Of a DNA stretch of 64,000 nucleotides, positions 34,598 to 44,093 are shown in pieces (position 1 is the stretch's first letter; each line of letters starts with the position of its first letter). The stretch comes from Chromatiaceae bacterium. Its GTDB lineage: Bacteria > Pseudomonadota > Gammaproteobacteria > Chromatiales > Chromatiaceae. The stretch covers positions 62,001 to 126,000 of the forward strand of contig JALSSC010000031.1 of assembly GCA_026984455.1 (NCBI GenBank). The letters run 5' to 3'. Position numbers and translations under genes: made by a program. A model generated the notes under the pieces. It saw only the letters and a program-made list of their open reading frames with translations. It had not been told where the DNA came from and did no database searches.

Positions 34598-36541
34598 CCC
34601 CGCCGCACGCATCCCGGCCAGGATCGCCGGCAGGTTCTCCTCGAGGTCATGGGCCGGGCGGAATCCCAGCTCCCGGTGGATCCTGGCGCTGCAGTACCAG
34701 GCCGACCCGCGCAATTTCCGTAGATTGGCGGAATTGAGCGGCAGATTCAGGCCCAGAGCGGCCAGCGCGTCGCCGCCCAGCGCCCCGACCCGCAGGAGGC
34801 CCAGGGGCACCTCCCAGCGCGGCGCCCCGAGCCCCAGGGCGCGCCGGATCAGGTCATAGAGTTCGCGACTGGAATAGTCGCGGCCGTCGGTGACGATATA
34901 GACCTGCCCGCGCGCCTCGGGACGCACCGCGCACAGCAGCAGGGCGCGCACCGCATCCTCCACATGCACCATGGAGCGGCGGTTGCCGAATTCGGGCAGC
35001 GGCGGGAAACGCCCCTGGCCGATGGCCTGGATCATGCGCGGCAGGTTGCCCTTGTTGCCCGGTCCGTAGACCATGGGCAGACGCAACACCGCGGCCTGCC
35101 AGTGCAGGCGGTCACCCACCTCCAGGACCGCCCGCTCGGCCTCCAGCTTGGCCTTGCCATAGGGACTCTCGGGCCGCGGCGGACTGCTCTCGTCCAGACA
35201 ACGGTCGTCCTCCTCGCCCATGGCCTTGACCGTGCTCACGAACAGAAAGCCTTGCACGGCGGCCGCCTCGGCGGCGGCCAGCAGGTTCAGGGTGCCCTGG
35301 ACGGTGACGCGATGATGGCGGTCGGCCGGGTCCGCGCTCTGGTCGAGCATGTGGGCATGGCTGGCGAGGTGGAAGACCAGGTCCATGCCGGTACAGGCCC
35401 CTTGCAGGGAGTCGGCCCGCTCCAGATCACCCCCGACCGCCTCGACCCGGCCACCCCAGAGGGCGGAGACCCCCTCCGCGCGGCGGCTGAGGACACGCAC
35501 CCGGGCGCCCAACCGCAGCAGTTCCCCCACCAGGTGCCGACCGATGAAGCCGGTCCCCCCGGTGACCAGCACCCGCCGTCCCGCCAAGGCCCCCAGTTCC
35601 GGGGCGTCGGCCACGGCGGGCGGCGGTGGCACCGCCAAGGGCGCCTCGGCCTCCCGCCCGCCGCGGCCCCGCCACCACGCCAAGGGCGCGGCGGCCAGGA
35701 ACCGGGCCCAGACGCCGAACGTCACCAGGGCCTGCACGGCCCGGCCATAGCGGTGCGCCAGGTGCTTGCGATAGAAACGCACCATCCCCCTGTGTTTGTG
35801 CCAGAGCACGAACAGGGGCCGGCGCTGACTGCACATCCCCTTGTGATGGACGATGCTCACCTGGGGCACGAACAGCACCTCCCAGCCGGAGTCGGTGAAG
35901 GTACGGCACCAGTCCAGGTCTTCGCAATGGAGGAAATAGCCCTCGTCCATGGGGCCCACGGCCTCCAGGGCCTCGCGCCGCACCAGCATGAAGGCCCCGG
36001 AGATGGCCTCCACCGGCACCGGGCCCTCGGGCAGGGGCTGGTGCAACAGATCCACCTGGGGCATGCGGGTCCGTGCCGGCCGCCAGCGTTGCAGGTGCAG
36101 GGCCCGGATCAGGCCGGTCCAGGGCGTGGGGATGGTCCGCCGGCAGCCCGCCTGCTCGCTGCCGTCGGGATTGCGGATCAGGCAGCCGGCCATGCCGGCC
36201 TGGGGATGCGCGGCCATCACCTCCAGCATCCGTTCCAGGGTGTCCGGCGCCAGGGTGGTGTCGGGATTGAGCAGTAACACGTAGTCGCCCCGGACCTGCT
36301 CGAAGGCCTGGTTGTTGGCGCGGGCGAAGCCCAGATTACGGGCATTCTCGATGATGCGCAGGCGCGCGTCGTCCCCCGACGCCCGCCGCAGCAGGCGAAG
36401 GCTGCCGTCTCTGGAGGCGTTGTCCACCACCAAGACCTCCACCGGGACACTGGAGGCGAGCGCCGAACGCACCGCATCGAGCAGGTAGGGTCCGCCGTTG
36501 TAGTTGACGATCAGCACCGAGACCAGGGGCGAGGCATCCAT
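34511..36541 (-). CDS. Fusion: family 2 glycosyltransferase + NAD-dependent epimerase
   Basis: 676 aa. Residues ~5-280: GT2 (VSVLIVNYNGGPYLLDAVRS, LVVDNASRDGS, LLLNPDTTLAPD, the DGSEQAGCRR region and a second acidic stretch near HCEDLDWCRTF), of the rhamnosyltransferase-like type. Residues ~318-640: extended SDR (RVLVTGGTGFIGRHLVGEL, catalytic YGKAK, RLPMVYGPGNKG). The join is a Pro/Ala-rich linker. It probably makes and transfers a modified sugar to surface polysaccharide. No stop or frameshift separates the halves. It stands alone on the minus strand. Confidence 0.87.
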   Translation of the reverse strand: MDASPLVSVLIVNYNGGPYLLDAVRSALASSVPVEVLVVDNASRDGSLRLLRRASGDDARLRIIENARNLGFARANNQAFEQVRGDYVLLLNPDTTLAPDTLERMLEVMAAHPQAGMAGCLIRNPDGSEQAGCRRTIPTPWTGLIRALHLQRWRPARTRMPQVDLLHQPLPEGPVPVEAISGAFMLVRREALEAVGPMDEGYFLHCEDLDWCRTFTDSGWEVLFVPQVSIVHHKGMCSQRRPLFVLWHKHRGMVRFYRKHLAHRYGRAVQALVTFGVWARFLAAAPLAWWRGRGGREAEAPLAVPPPPAVADAPELGALAGRRVLVTGGTGFIGRHLVGELLRLGARVRVLSRRAEGVSALWGGRVEAVGGDLERADSLQGACTGMDLVFHLASHAHMLDQSADPADRHHRVTVQGTLNLLAAAEAAAVQGFLFVSTVKAMGEEDDRCLDESSPPRPESPYGKAKLEAERAVLEVGDRLHWQAAVLRLPMVYGPGNKGNLPRMIQAIGQGRFPPLPEFGNRRSMVHVEDAVRALLLCAVRPEARGQVYIVTDGRDYSSRELYDLIRRALGLGAPRWEVPLGLLRVGALGGDALAALGLNLPLNSANLRKLRGSAWYCSARIHRELGFRPAHDLEENLPAILAGMRAAGSAPPQEEAAQPPQGEAGSQGEEGVPRKT

Positions 36542-36576
36542 CGTGGGTTTCCATCGGGTACAGACCTGAAGCTATG

Positions 36577-36784
36577 ATATACCCGTCGCACGTGAATATA
36601 TCGTGTTTCGAGGGTGTTCCTCGTGCTCCTGGGCAAGGCGCGGAAGCGAGTCATAGCGGGGACTATGGCGAGCAATCGCCACACAGCCCAGGGGTGCGAG
36701 GGGCGGCCGCAGTAGCGAGGAGTGGCACAGGGAGGTGCCGTTGACGGACCGAAGGACGGAAATATTCACGTGCGACGGGTATAT
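36577..36784. mobile_element. MITE-like element, copy 2 (complete, 23-bp perfect TIRs)
   Basis: 208 bp bounded by perfect 23-base inverted repeats at 36577-36599 and 36762-36784, each containing TACCCGTCGCACGTGAATAT or its complement. No transposase is encoded. Open frames crossing it are not protein-like. Similar elements lie at 30118-30212, 55393-55610 and 62319-62526. The right end faces ubiD, with GGGTATATA 36-45 bases before its ATG. Confidence 0.85.
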
Positions 36785-36819
36785 ACCCTCTTGCGAAGAG
36801 CAACGACCGGCCGCGCCCC

Positions 36820-38331
36820 ATGAACGCCACCGACCTGCGTGAATTCATCCGTCTCCTGGAGGCCCGGGGGGAACTCAAGCGCATCGCCCTGGAGGTGGAC
36901 CCCCACCTGGAGATCACCGAGATCTGCGACCGTACCCTGCGCGCGGGCGGGCCGGCACTCCTGTTCGAGCGGGTCCGGGGCAGGCGGATGCCGGTCCTCG
37001 CCAACCTCTTCGGCACCCCCCGGCGGGTGGCCCTGGGCATGGGTGCCGAGGAGGTCTCGGCCCTGCGCGAGATCGGCCGCCTCCTGGCCATGCTCAAGGA
37101 GCCGGACCCGCCCAAGGGGATGAAGGAGGCCTGGGAGAGGCTGCCCGTATTCCGCAAGGTGCTGGACATGGCCCCGCGCGAGCGCCGCTCGCCGCCCTGC
37201 CAGGAGATCGTGCTGGAAGGCGCGGAGGCGGACCTGGGCCGGCTGCCGGTGCAGACCTGCTGGCCCGGGGATGCCGGCCCCCTCATCACCTGGGGACTGG
37301 TCGTCACCCGCGGGCCCCAGCGCCTGCGCCAGAACCTGGGCATCTACCGGATGCAGGTGCTCGGTCCCCGGCGGGTCATCATGCGCTGGCTCGCCCACCG
37401 CGGCGGCGCCCTGGACTTCCGCGCCTGGCAGGCCGCCCATCCCGGCGAGCCCTTCCCCGTGGCGGTGGCCCTGGGCGCCGACCCGGCCACCACCCTGGCG
37501 GCGGTCACCCCGGTCCCCGACAGCCTCTCCGAATACGCCTTCGCCGGCCTCCTGCGCGGCGGCCGCACCCAGGTCGCCCGCTGTCTGCACAGCGACCTCC
37601 AGGTCCCCGCGACCGCCGAGATCGTGCTCGAGGGCCATATCCATCCGGGCGACGAGGCCGAGGAAGGCCCCTTCGGCGATCACACGGGTTACTACAACGA
37701 GGTGGAACCCTTCCCGGTCCTCACCCTCGACCGCATCACCCACCGCCGCGACCCCATCTACCACAGCACCTACACTGGCCGCCCCCCGGACGAGCCCGCG
37801 GTCCTCGGCCTGGCCCTCAACGAGGTCTTCGTGCCCCTGTTGCAGAAGCAGTTCCCCGAGATCCGCGACTTCTATCTCCCCCCCGAAGGCTGCTCCTACC
37901 GCCTCGCCGTGGTGAGCATCCGCAAGGAATATCCCGGTCACGCCAAACGGGTGATGTTCGGGATCTGGTCCTTCCTGCGGCAATTCATGTACACCAAGTT
38001 CGTGCTGGTGACCGACGACGACATCGACATCCGCGACTGGAAGGACGTCATCTGGGCCCTCACCACACGCATGGACCCGGTGCGCGACACCGTGCTCGTG
38101 GAGCGCACCCCCATCGACTACCTGGACTTCGCCTCGCCGGTGTCCGGCCTGGGCGGCAAGATGGGCCTCGACGCCACCCACAAATGGCCCGGAGAGACCG
38201 ACCGCGAGTGGGGCCGGCCCATCGTCCGTGATCCCGAGGTGGTGCGGCGGGTGGACCGGATCTGGGAAGACCTGGGGATCCTGGACGACGGGGCCGCAGG
38301 GGATCGCGCAGAGGCCGCCGGCGGCCCGTGA
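36820..38331 (+). CDS. ubiD: UbiD-family prenylated-FMN decarboxylase (3-octaprenyl-4-hydroxybenzoate carboxy-lyase)
   Basis: Decarboxylates polyprenyl-hydroxybenzoate in ubiquinone synthesis using prenylated FMN. 503 aa, with [17 protein letters not shown] at the start and the signature [13 protein letters not shown] including catalytic acidic residues. ATG 36820 gives the standard N terminus. The upstream region is a MITE-like terminal repeat, which may provide promoter elements. ubiX is not in the window. Confidence 0.94.
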   Translation: MNATDLREFIRLLEARGELKRIALEVDPHLEITEICDRTLRAGGPALLFERVRGRRMPVLANLFGTPRRVALGMGAEEVSALREIGRLLAMLKEPDPPKGMKEAWERLPVFRKVLDMAPRERRSPPCQEIVLEGAEADLGRLPVQTCWPGDAGPLITWGLVVTRGPQRLRQNLGIYRMQVLGPRRVIMRWLAHRGGALDFRAWQAAHPGEPFPVAVALGADPATTLAAVTPVPDSLSEYAFAGLLRGGRTQVARCLHSDLQVPATAEIVLEGHIHPGDEAEEGPFGDHTGYYNEVEPFPVLTLDRITHRRDPIYHSTYTGRPPDEPAVLGLALNEVFVPLLQKQFPEIRDFYLPPEGCSYRLAVVSIRKEYPGHAKRVMFGIWSFLRQFMYTKFVLVTDDDIDIRDWKDVIWALTTRMDPVRDTVLVERTPIDYLDFASPVSGLGGKMGLDATHKWPGETDREWGRPIVRDPEVVRRVDRIWEDLGILDDGAAGDRAEAAGGP

Positions 38332-38395
38332 CTTGCACGATCCCCCCGGGATCTGCAACATGGGGGCACTCATCCGCCCCCTGCCAAGGAGCCCC

Positions 38396-39439
38396 ATGCG
38401 CCCCCGTCTGCTGCTCTCCGTCCTCGAACGCGAATTCCTCAGTACCCGCGACGCCCAGCACACCCCGGTCATGCTCTGGGGCCCGCCCGGTGTGGGCAAG
38501 TCCGACATGGTGCGTCAGATCGGCGCCCGCCAGGGCGTGCCGGTGATCGACATCCGCCTCTCCCAGATGGAGCCCTCGGATCTGCGGGGCATCCCGTTCC
38601 GGGTGGACGAACGGGTGGAGTGGGCGGTGCCCTCGCTGCTCCCCGACGCCCGGCGCCACGGGCCCGACGGCATCCTGTTCCTGGACGAGATCACCTCCAC
38701 CCCCCCGGCGGTCTCGGCCGCCGCCTACCAGCTCATCCTCGACCGCCGCCTGGGCGACTACCAGGTCCCCCCGGGCTGGGCCATCTTCGCCGCCGGCAAC
38801 CGTCAGGGCGACCGTGGGGTGACCTACACCATGCCCGCCCCCCTGGCCAACCGCTTCTCCCACTTCGAGGTGGAGACCCACCTCGACGACTGGGTGGCCT
38901 GGGCCTACGACCGGGCCATCGACGAGCGGGTGATCGCCTTCCTGCGCTTCCGCCCCGAGCTCCTGTTCGAATTCGATCCGGCGCACAATCCGGTGGCCTT
39001 TCCCTCGCCCCGCTCCTGGGAGTTCGCCCACCGCGCCCTGGCCAAGTTCCAGGACCGGCCCGATCTGCTGCGGGGGACCCTCCAGGCCTGCGTGGGGCCC
39101 GCCGCCGGGGTGGAGCTGCACGCCTTCGTGCAGAACCTCGAGCAGATGCCTGACCTGGACGCCATCCTGCGTGGCGACCCGGTGCCCACGCCCAAGGAGA
39201 TCGACCTCCAGTACGCCGTCGCCGCGGCCCTGGTGGGGCGGGCGATCCGCGCCCGGGAGGCCCCCGAGGCGCAGGCCGTCTGGGGCCGGATACTGGACTA
39301 CGCCACCCGTTTCCCGCAGAGGGAGATGGGGGTCATGCTGGTCTCGGACCTCCACCGCGCCCTGGGGGATGTCCTGTTCGAGGTCCCCGAGTTCGCCGCC
39401 TGGGCCGAGGCCGTGGCCGACGTGATGCTCTACAACTGA
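38396..39439 (+). CDS. MoxR-type AAA+ ATPase
   Basis: 347 aa. Walker A GPPGVGKSD, Walker B GILFLDEIT, sensor 1 region FAAGNRQGD and arginine-finger area PAPLANRFSHFEV. AAGGAG lies just before ATG 38396. It is coupled to the next VWA-type gene by a TGATG overlap; MoxR ATPases usually act with VWA partners as chaperone-like metal or complex assembly factors. Substrate unknown. Confidence 0.88.
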   Translation: MRPRLLLSVLEREFLSTRDAQHTPVMLWGPPGVGKSDMVRQIGARQGVPVIDIRLSQMEPSDLRGIPFRVDERVEWAVPSLLPDARRHGPDGILFLDEITSTPPAVSAAAYQLILDRRLGDYQVPPGWAIFAAGNRQGDRGVTYTMPAPLANRFSHFEVETHLDDWVAWAYDRAIDERVIAFLRFRPELLFEFDPAHNPVAFPSPRSWEFAHRALAKFQDRPDLLRGTLQACVGPAAGVELHAFVQNLEQMPDLDAILRGDPVPTPKEIDLQYAVAAALVGRAIRAREAPEAQAVWGRILDYATRFPQREMGVMLVSDLHRALGDVLFEVPEFAAWAEAVADVMLYN

Positions 39440-40734
39440 TGCCGTCCGCGTCCCTGGAGACCAAGCTGGCCGCGGCCCGCACCCGTCTGATCCTGGACAA
39501 GCCCTTCCTGGGCGCCCTGGTGCTCCGCCTGCCCCTGACCGCCGCCGACCCGGACTGGTGTCCCACCACCGCCACGGATGCGCGCGCCTTCTACTACAAC
39601 CCCGACTACATCCGCTCCCTGAGCCTGGAGCAGACCCAGTTCGTCCTCGCCCACGAGGCCCTGCACTGCGCCTTGTCCCATTTCGCCCGCCGCCGGCACC
39701 GCGTCAAACACCGCTGGGACCTGGCCTGTGACTTCGCCATCAACCCCTTACTCGTGGAGGACGGTCTCCCCCCGCCCGATCGGGCCGTGGTCCTGGACCT
39801 GTACAAGGGCATGACCGCCGAAGAGATCTACCCCCTCCTGGAGGACAACGACCAGACCGAGACCCTGGACAGGCACGTCTACGACAGCGAAGGCGAGGGC
39901 GGTGAAGATCAGGGCGGGGAGGGCGATGCGCCACGCCCGCCGCCGCAAGGGGGGGAGGGCGCCGGGGAAGGTGGCGGAGCCGGCGCCCAAGGGCCGCGGG
40001 AGGGCGCGGGGGGCCAGGCCCCGGGCGGGACCCCCGCCGATGGCGAAGCCCCGGGGGCCGGGGGTGGGGCGCGGGCCGCGGCGCCACCGCCCCTGACCCC
40101 CGACGAACGCGAGACCCTCGCCATCCAGTGGCAGCAGCGCATGGCCGGCGCCGCCCAGCAGGCCATGCAGGCCGGCCGCCTGGGCGGTACCCTGGCGCGC
40201 CTGATCGATCATCTGCTGCAACCACGCCTGCCCTGGCGCATGCTCCTGGCCCGCTACCTGACCGCCCTGGCCCGCGACGACTACAGCTACACCCGTCCCT
40301 CACGGCGGGAGGGCGCCTTCATCCTGCCGAGCCTGCGCAGCCAGCAGATCGACCTGGTGGTCGCCCTGGACACCTCGGGTTCCATCCAGCCCGCCGAGAT
40401 CCAGGAATTCGTCTCCGAGATCGACGCCATCAAGGGGCAGATGCGCGCCCGTATCACCCTCCTGCCGTGCGACGCCGAACTCGCCCCCGGTGCCCCCTGG
40501 GTCTTCGAGCCCTGGGAGGCGTTCCATTTCCCCGACCGGGTACGCGGTGGTGGCGGCACCCGCTTCACCCCCGTCTTCGATTGGCTGGAGGGGCGTGACC
40601 GTGCCCCCGAGGCCCTCGTCTGGTTCACCGATGCGCAGGGCGAATTCCCCCATCGGGAGCCGAACTATCCGGTGTTCTGGCTGGTCAAAGGCCGCAGCCC
40701 GGTCCCCTGGGGCCAACGCATCCAGCTCAACTGA
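39439..40734 (+). CDS. VWA-like / putative metallopeptidase protein (DUF2201-type), MoxR partner
   Basis: 431 aa. The N-terminal domain has the zinc-type motif HEALHCALSH in FVLAHEALH (about residue 72), as in DUF2201. A very Gly/Glu-rich linker (~150-220) follows, then a VWA-like C-terminal domain with the MIDAS-like DLVVALDTSGSIQPAEI and VWFTDAQGEFP. TGATG coupling to the MoxR gene strongly suggests that the two work together. Its substrate cannot be told. Confidence 0.83.
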   Translation: MPSASLETKLAAARTRLILDKPFLGALVLRLPLTAADPDWCPTTATDARAFYYNPDYIRSLSLEQTQFVLAHEALHCALSHFARRRHRVKHRWDLACDFAINPLLVEDGLPPPDRAVVLDLYKGMTAEEIYPLLEDNDQTETLDRHVYDSEGEGGEDQGGEGDAPRPPPQGGEGAGEGGGAGAQGPREGAGGQAPGGTPADGEAPGAGGGARAAAPPPLTPDERETLAIQWQQRMAGAAQQAMQAGRLGGTLARLIDHLLQPRLPWRMLLARYLTALARDDYSYTRPSRREGAFILPSLRSQQIDLVVALDTSGSIQPAEIQEFVSEIDAIKGQMRARITLLPCDAELAPGAPWVFEPWEAFHFPDRVRGGGGTRFTPVFDWLEGRDRAPEALVWFTDAQGEFPHREPNYPVFWLVKGRSPVPWGQRIQLN

Positions 40735-40742
40735 AGGTCCTC

Positions 40743-42176
40743 GTGCGCACACTCCTCCTCGCCCTCCTGTTCACCCTGGCGCCCCATGCATACGCCGACG
40801 AACTGCGACTCCCCGACATGGGCGCCAGCGCCCAGGGCGTGGTGAGCGCCGCCGAGGAGGAACGCCTGGGGCGGGAGTTCATGCGCAACGTGCGCCGCGC
40901 CCTGCCGGTGATGGACGCCCCCCTGTTGCAGGAATACATCCAGGACCTGGGCACCCGCATCGCCCCCTACGCCCACCCGGCCGGGCGCCGCTTCCACTTC
41001 TTCCTCATCGACCAACCGGTGGTGAACGCCTTCGCCGGACCCGGCGGCTACATCGGCGTCTACACCGGCCTCGTCCTGGCCACCGAGAGCGAGGACGAGC
41101 TGGCCTCGGTGCTGGCCCACGAAATCGCCCACGTCACGCAGCAACACCTCCTGCGCAGCATCGAGGACGCAAAACGCATGAGCGGGCCCATGGCCGCCCT
41201 GCTCCTGGCCGCGGTGATCCTGGGCGCCAGCGTCTCCAGCAACCTCGGAGTGGCCGCCGCCCTGGGCGCCCAGGCGGCCTCGGCCCAGCACCAGATCAAC
41301 TTCACCCGCGCCAACGAAAAGGAGGCCGACAGCCTGGGCATCCAGGCCCTGGCCGCGGCCGGCTTCGACCCCACGGCGATGGCCGTGTTCTTCCAGCGCC
41401 TGGCCAGGAACAGCCGCCTGTACGCCAACAACGCCCCCGAATTCCTGCGCACCCACCCGGTGAGCAGCAACCGCATCGCCGACGCCCTCGGACGCGCGGC
41501 CCGTTATCCGCACCCCAGGCCCCACGACCAGTCCACCTATTTTCTGGTGCGTGCCACCCTCAGGGAGAGGGGCTTCGAGCGGCCCGGGGACGCCGAGCGG
41601 TTCTTCGCCGAGGCCCTGAAGAGCGGCCGTTACCGCAACCGCGAGGCCTGGACCTATGGCCTCGCCCTGGCGCAATTGCGCGCCCACCACGCGCAGGCGG
41701 CGCGCCATACCCTCGTCCCTCTGCTCAAGAAGGAGCCCACCAGCCTCTTCTTCATCCTCCTCGCCGCCCGCGTCGAACGCGCCCTGGGCCGCAACGAGGC
41801 CGCGCGGCGGGGCCTGGAGGCCGCCCTGACACTCTTTCCCGGCGATTACCCCCTGTCCCGGCCGCTGAGCGAATGGCTGCTCGCCGACGGTCACCCGGAG
41901 CGGGCGGAAGAGATCCTGAAACAGGCCCTCGAACGGCGCCCCGACGCCCCCGACCTGCACCGGCTGCTGGCCGAGGCCCTGGGCCGCCGCGGGCGCGTGG
42001 CCGAGGCCCATCTGCACTTGGCCGAGGCCTTCGCCTTGCAAGGCCAGCTGGAGCCCGCCATCCACCACCTCCAGCAGGGCCTGCGCGAACCCGGCCTGGA
42101 CAACTATCTGGGGGCGCGCCTGCAGGCGCGGCTGCGGGCGTTGCGCAAGACCGAAAAGGCATTGCGGAGGCATTGA
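40743..42176 (+). CDS. bepA: BepA-like periplasmic M48 metalloprotease with TPR repeats
   Basis: Outer-membrane protein assembly and quality-control protease family. 477 aa: signal peptide (RTLLLALLFTLAPHAYA), M48 domain with zinc motif HEIAHVTQQH and the downstream Glu in NEKEADSLG, then C-terminal TPRs (residues ~285-470). GTG start 40743 has GAAGG 6 bases upstream, 8 bases after the VWA gene. BepA is known to degrade stalled LptD and assist BAM. Confidence 0.87.
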   Translation: MRTLLLALLFTLAPHAYADELRLPDMGASAQGVVSAAEEERLGREFMRNVRRALPVMDAPLLQEYIQDLGTRIAPYAHPAGRRFHFFLIDQPVVNAFAGPGGYIGVYTGLVLATESEDELASVLAHEIAHVTQQHLLRSIEDAKRMSGPMAALLLAAVILGASVSSNLGVAAALGAQAASAQHQINFTRANEKEADSLGIQALAAAGFDPTAMAVFFQRLARNSRLYANNAPEFLRTHPVSSNRIADALGRAARYPHPRPHDQSTYFLVRATLRERGFERPGDAERFFAEALKSGRYRNREAWTYGLALAQLRAHHAQAARHTLVPLLKKEPTSLFFILLAARVERALGRNEAARRGLEAALTLFPGDYPLSRPLSEWLLADGHPERAEEILKQALERRPDAPDLHRLLAEALGRRGRVAEAHLHLAEAFALQGQLEPAIHHLQQGLREPGLDNYLGARLQARLRALRKTEKALRRH

Positions 42177-42184
42177 GGGGCCCG

Positions 42185-43138
42185 ATGCCCGGCACGCCCC
42201 TCCATCGGCCGACCGCGTCCGCAATCCGCGTCCGACGCCTCCCGATGGCGTTGTGCCTGTTCGTTTGCGCCCTCGCGGCGTCGGCCGCCGCCGACGAATT
42301 CACCCTCCCCCCCGACGACGTGGACCTGATCGGGCGCCTGCGCACGGTGAAGGCCCGCCACGAGGACACCCTCCTCGACATCGCCCGGCGCAACGACCTG
42401 GGCCGGGACGAGATCGTGGCCGCCAATCCCGGTGTGGACCCCTGGCTCCCCGGGGCGGGCCGCGAGATCCTCCTGCCCACGCGCTTCATCCTGCCGCCGG
42501 GGCCGCGCCGGGGCCTGGTGCTCAATCTCCCCGAGATGCGCCTCTACTACTACCTGCCGGGACAGGGCGGGAGGCCCGGGCGGGTCGTCACCCACCCCGT
42601 GGCCATCGGACGCATGGACTGGCAGACCCCCCTCGGAGAGACCCGCATCGTCGCCAAGCAGAAGGATCCCGTGTGGCACCCGCCGGCATCCCTGAAACGC
42701 GAGGCCCTGGAAAAGGGCGAGACCCTGCCCGACCGGGTCCCCGCGGGCCCGGACAACCCCCTGGGCACGCGCGCCCTGCGCCTGGGCGTGCCGGGCTATC
42801 TGCTGCACGGCACCAACAAGCCCTACGGGGTCGGGATGCGGGTCTCCCACGGTTGCATCCGCCTCTATCCCGAAGACATCGAGGCCCTCTTCGACCAGGT
42901 CCCGGTGGGCACCCCGGTGCGCATCGTCGACCAGCCGGTCAAGCTGGGCTGGCTGGCCGACACCCTGTTCATCGAGGTCCACCCGCCCCTGGCGGAGGAG
43001 GCCCACAGGGATCTGCGCCGCCAGGCCCTGGAGCGGGTCTATGCCGAGCTGGCGCGACATCCGGCGGTGCTCGACGGTGCGGCCCTGAAACGGGCCTTGC
43101 GGGAACGGCGCGGCATCCCGGTGCCCATCACCCGCTGA
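42185..43138 (+). CDS. L,D-transpeptidase (YkuD domain) with LysM-like N terminus
   Basis: 317 aa. Signal sequence (ALCLFVCALAASAAA), LysM-like segment (VKARHEDTLLDIARRNDLGR to REILLPTRFILP), then a YkuD domain with catalytic HGTNKPYGVGMRVSHGCIRL (Cys of SHGCIRL). Resembles ErfK/YbiS/YcfS enzymes that attach lipoprotein or cross-link peptidoglycan. ATG 42185 is used; 42245 (MALCLF) would give a cleaner signal peptide. Eight bases after bepA. Confidence 0.88.
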   Translation: MPGTPLHRPTASAIRVRRLPMALCLFVCALAASAAADEFTLPPDDVDLIGRLRTVKARHEDTLLDIARRNDLGRDEIVAANPGVDPWLPGAGREILLPTRFILPPGPRRGLVLNLPEMRLYYYLPGQGGRPGRVVTHPVAIGRMDWQTPLGETRIVAKQKDPVWHPPASLKREALEKGETLPDRVPAGPDNPLGTRALRLGVPGYLLHGTNKPYGVGMRVSHGCIRLYPEDIEALFDQVPVGTPVRIVDQPVKLGWLADTLFIEVHPPLAEEAHRDLRRQALERVYAELARHPAVLDGAALKRALRERRGIPVPITR

Positions 43139-43460
43139 CGCGCACGGCCATGCCCGGGTCTGTGCCCGTGCCTCGCGCCCCGGGAGCGGCCCCGCGCCCA
43201 TCGGAAACCGGCGTGCCCAGCCGGAATTCCGTCAACGGTGAATATCCCCCGGTTCTTTGTGGTCCAAAGGGTCCAGACCTTCTATCCTCAAGGTAACGTC
43301 CGTGACGTCCACGCCACCCCGGAAGATGAAAGCCGCCGGACTCCTCACCCCCCTGCGCGTGGGGAAGGGCCCCTCGCCGCTGCGGGGAGAGGCCGGGGTG
43401 AAGGGGGGCCGAGACACAGACCTTGCGACAACCAGCATTCGCCAGCATACCGCCGCACCC
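43139..43460 (+). other. Gene-free intergenic region with GC-rich palindromic repeat
   Basis: 322 bases. 43340-43405 contains ACCCCCCTGCGCGTGGGGAA and GCTGCGGGGAGAGGCCGGGG, the widespread palindromic CTCACCCC/GGGGTGA intergenic type. CCGGAAGATGAAAGCCGCC (about 43318-43336) resembles CCGGAGGATGAAAGCCGC in the gspF-gspG gap (about 59430). No ORF with recognisable similarity. Confidence 0.4.
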
Positions 43461-44012
43461 ATGAACCGCCGCACCCTCCTCGCCTTCGCCGCCGGAGCCC
43501 TGGCCGCCACCCTGGTGGCCTGGCTCATCGGCGGGCACGAGGAACGTGCGAAGCAGAAGACCCCGACGGCCGGTGCGGAGCAAGCTCGGCGGACCTATCG
43601 GCCCATCGCGCCGCCACCCCGCAGACCGGCACAGGGATCGCCCGCGCCGAGCCGCTATCCGCCGTCCGGGTATGGTGAAGGGCCGGGGCGGGACCTGTAC
43701 GGACCCCCGTCGCCCGGGGGCCTGTCCGGCCTCCCGGGGAGGGACGACTACGGCATGCCCTATGGCCAAGGCCGATCCACCGTCCCCATCGGGCCGCCCG
43801 CGAGCACCCCCAACGGCTTCGGTGGCTACCGTTTCCGGCCCCTGGACAAAGACGAGAGGCAGGCCTCGCGTCCCCGGCCGCCGGCGCCGCCCCCCGGCCC
43901 CCCCGGTTACGACTATTATCCTCCCGTGGCCCCCGTCCCGGGCTACGAGGACCTGTACTCCCCGGTGACACCGTCTCCAAGGCAGGAACGCCGCTGGATC
44001 GGGAACTATTGA
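43461..44012 (+). CDS. Proline-rich membrane-anchored protein of unknown function
   Basis: 183 aa: short N-terminal membrane anchor (LLAFAAGALAATLVAWLIGG) followed by a low-complexity region rich in Pro, Gly, Tyr and Arg (for example PPAPPPGPPGYDYYPP). No domain recognised. Coding is supported by a start right at an anchor sequence and uninterrupted Pro/Tyr-biased composition; otherwise unknown. Likely periplasmic. Confidence 0.6.
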   Translation: MNRRTLLAFAAGALAATLVAWLIGGHEERAKQKTPTAGAEQARRTYRPIAPPPRRPAQGSPAPSRYPPSGYGEGPGRDLYGPPSPGGLSGLPGRDDYGMPYGQGRSTVPIGPPASTPNGFGGYRFRPLDKDERQASRPRPPAPPPGPPGYDYYPPVAPVPGYEDLYSPVTPSPRQERRWIGNY

Positions 44013-44019
44013 GCCAGGA

Positions 44020-44069
44020 GGATGGGCACGCTGCGCTCTGCCCATCCATATCCGGCCCTTTCCGGGCCG
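44020..44069. terminator. Two consecutive hairpins after the Pro-rich gene
   Basis: GGATGGGC (44020-44027) pairs with GCCCATCC (44040-44047), and CGGCCC (44053-44058) pairs with GGGCCG (44064-44069). The first resembles REP units that recur at 46372-46390. No T-run follows, so termination is uncertain. Confidence 0.4.
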
Positions 44070-44093
44070 TTCGATGGTGAGAGGGGTGGGTCG

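Noticed and set aside
36572-36769. 65-codon minus-strand ORF ([13 protein letters not shown]...) and its look-alikes at 62280-62717 and 55385-55615
   Set aside because: They lie within the MITE-like repeats and arise because the same repeat is present in each place.
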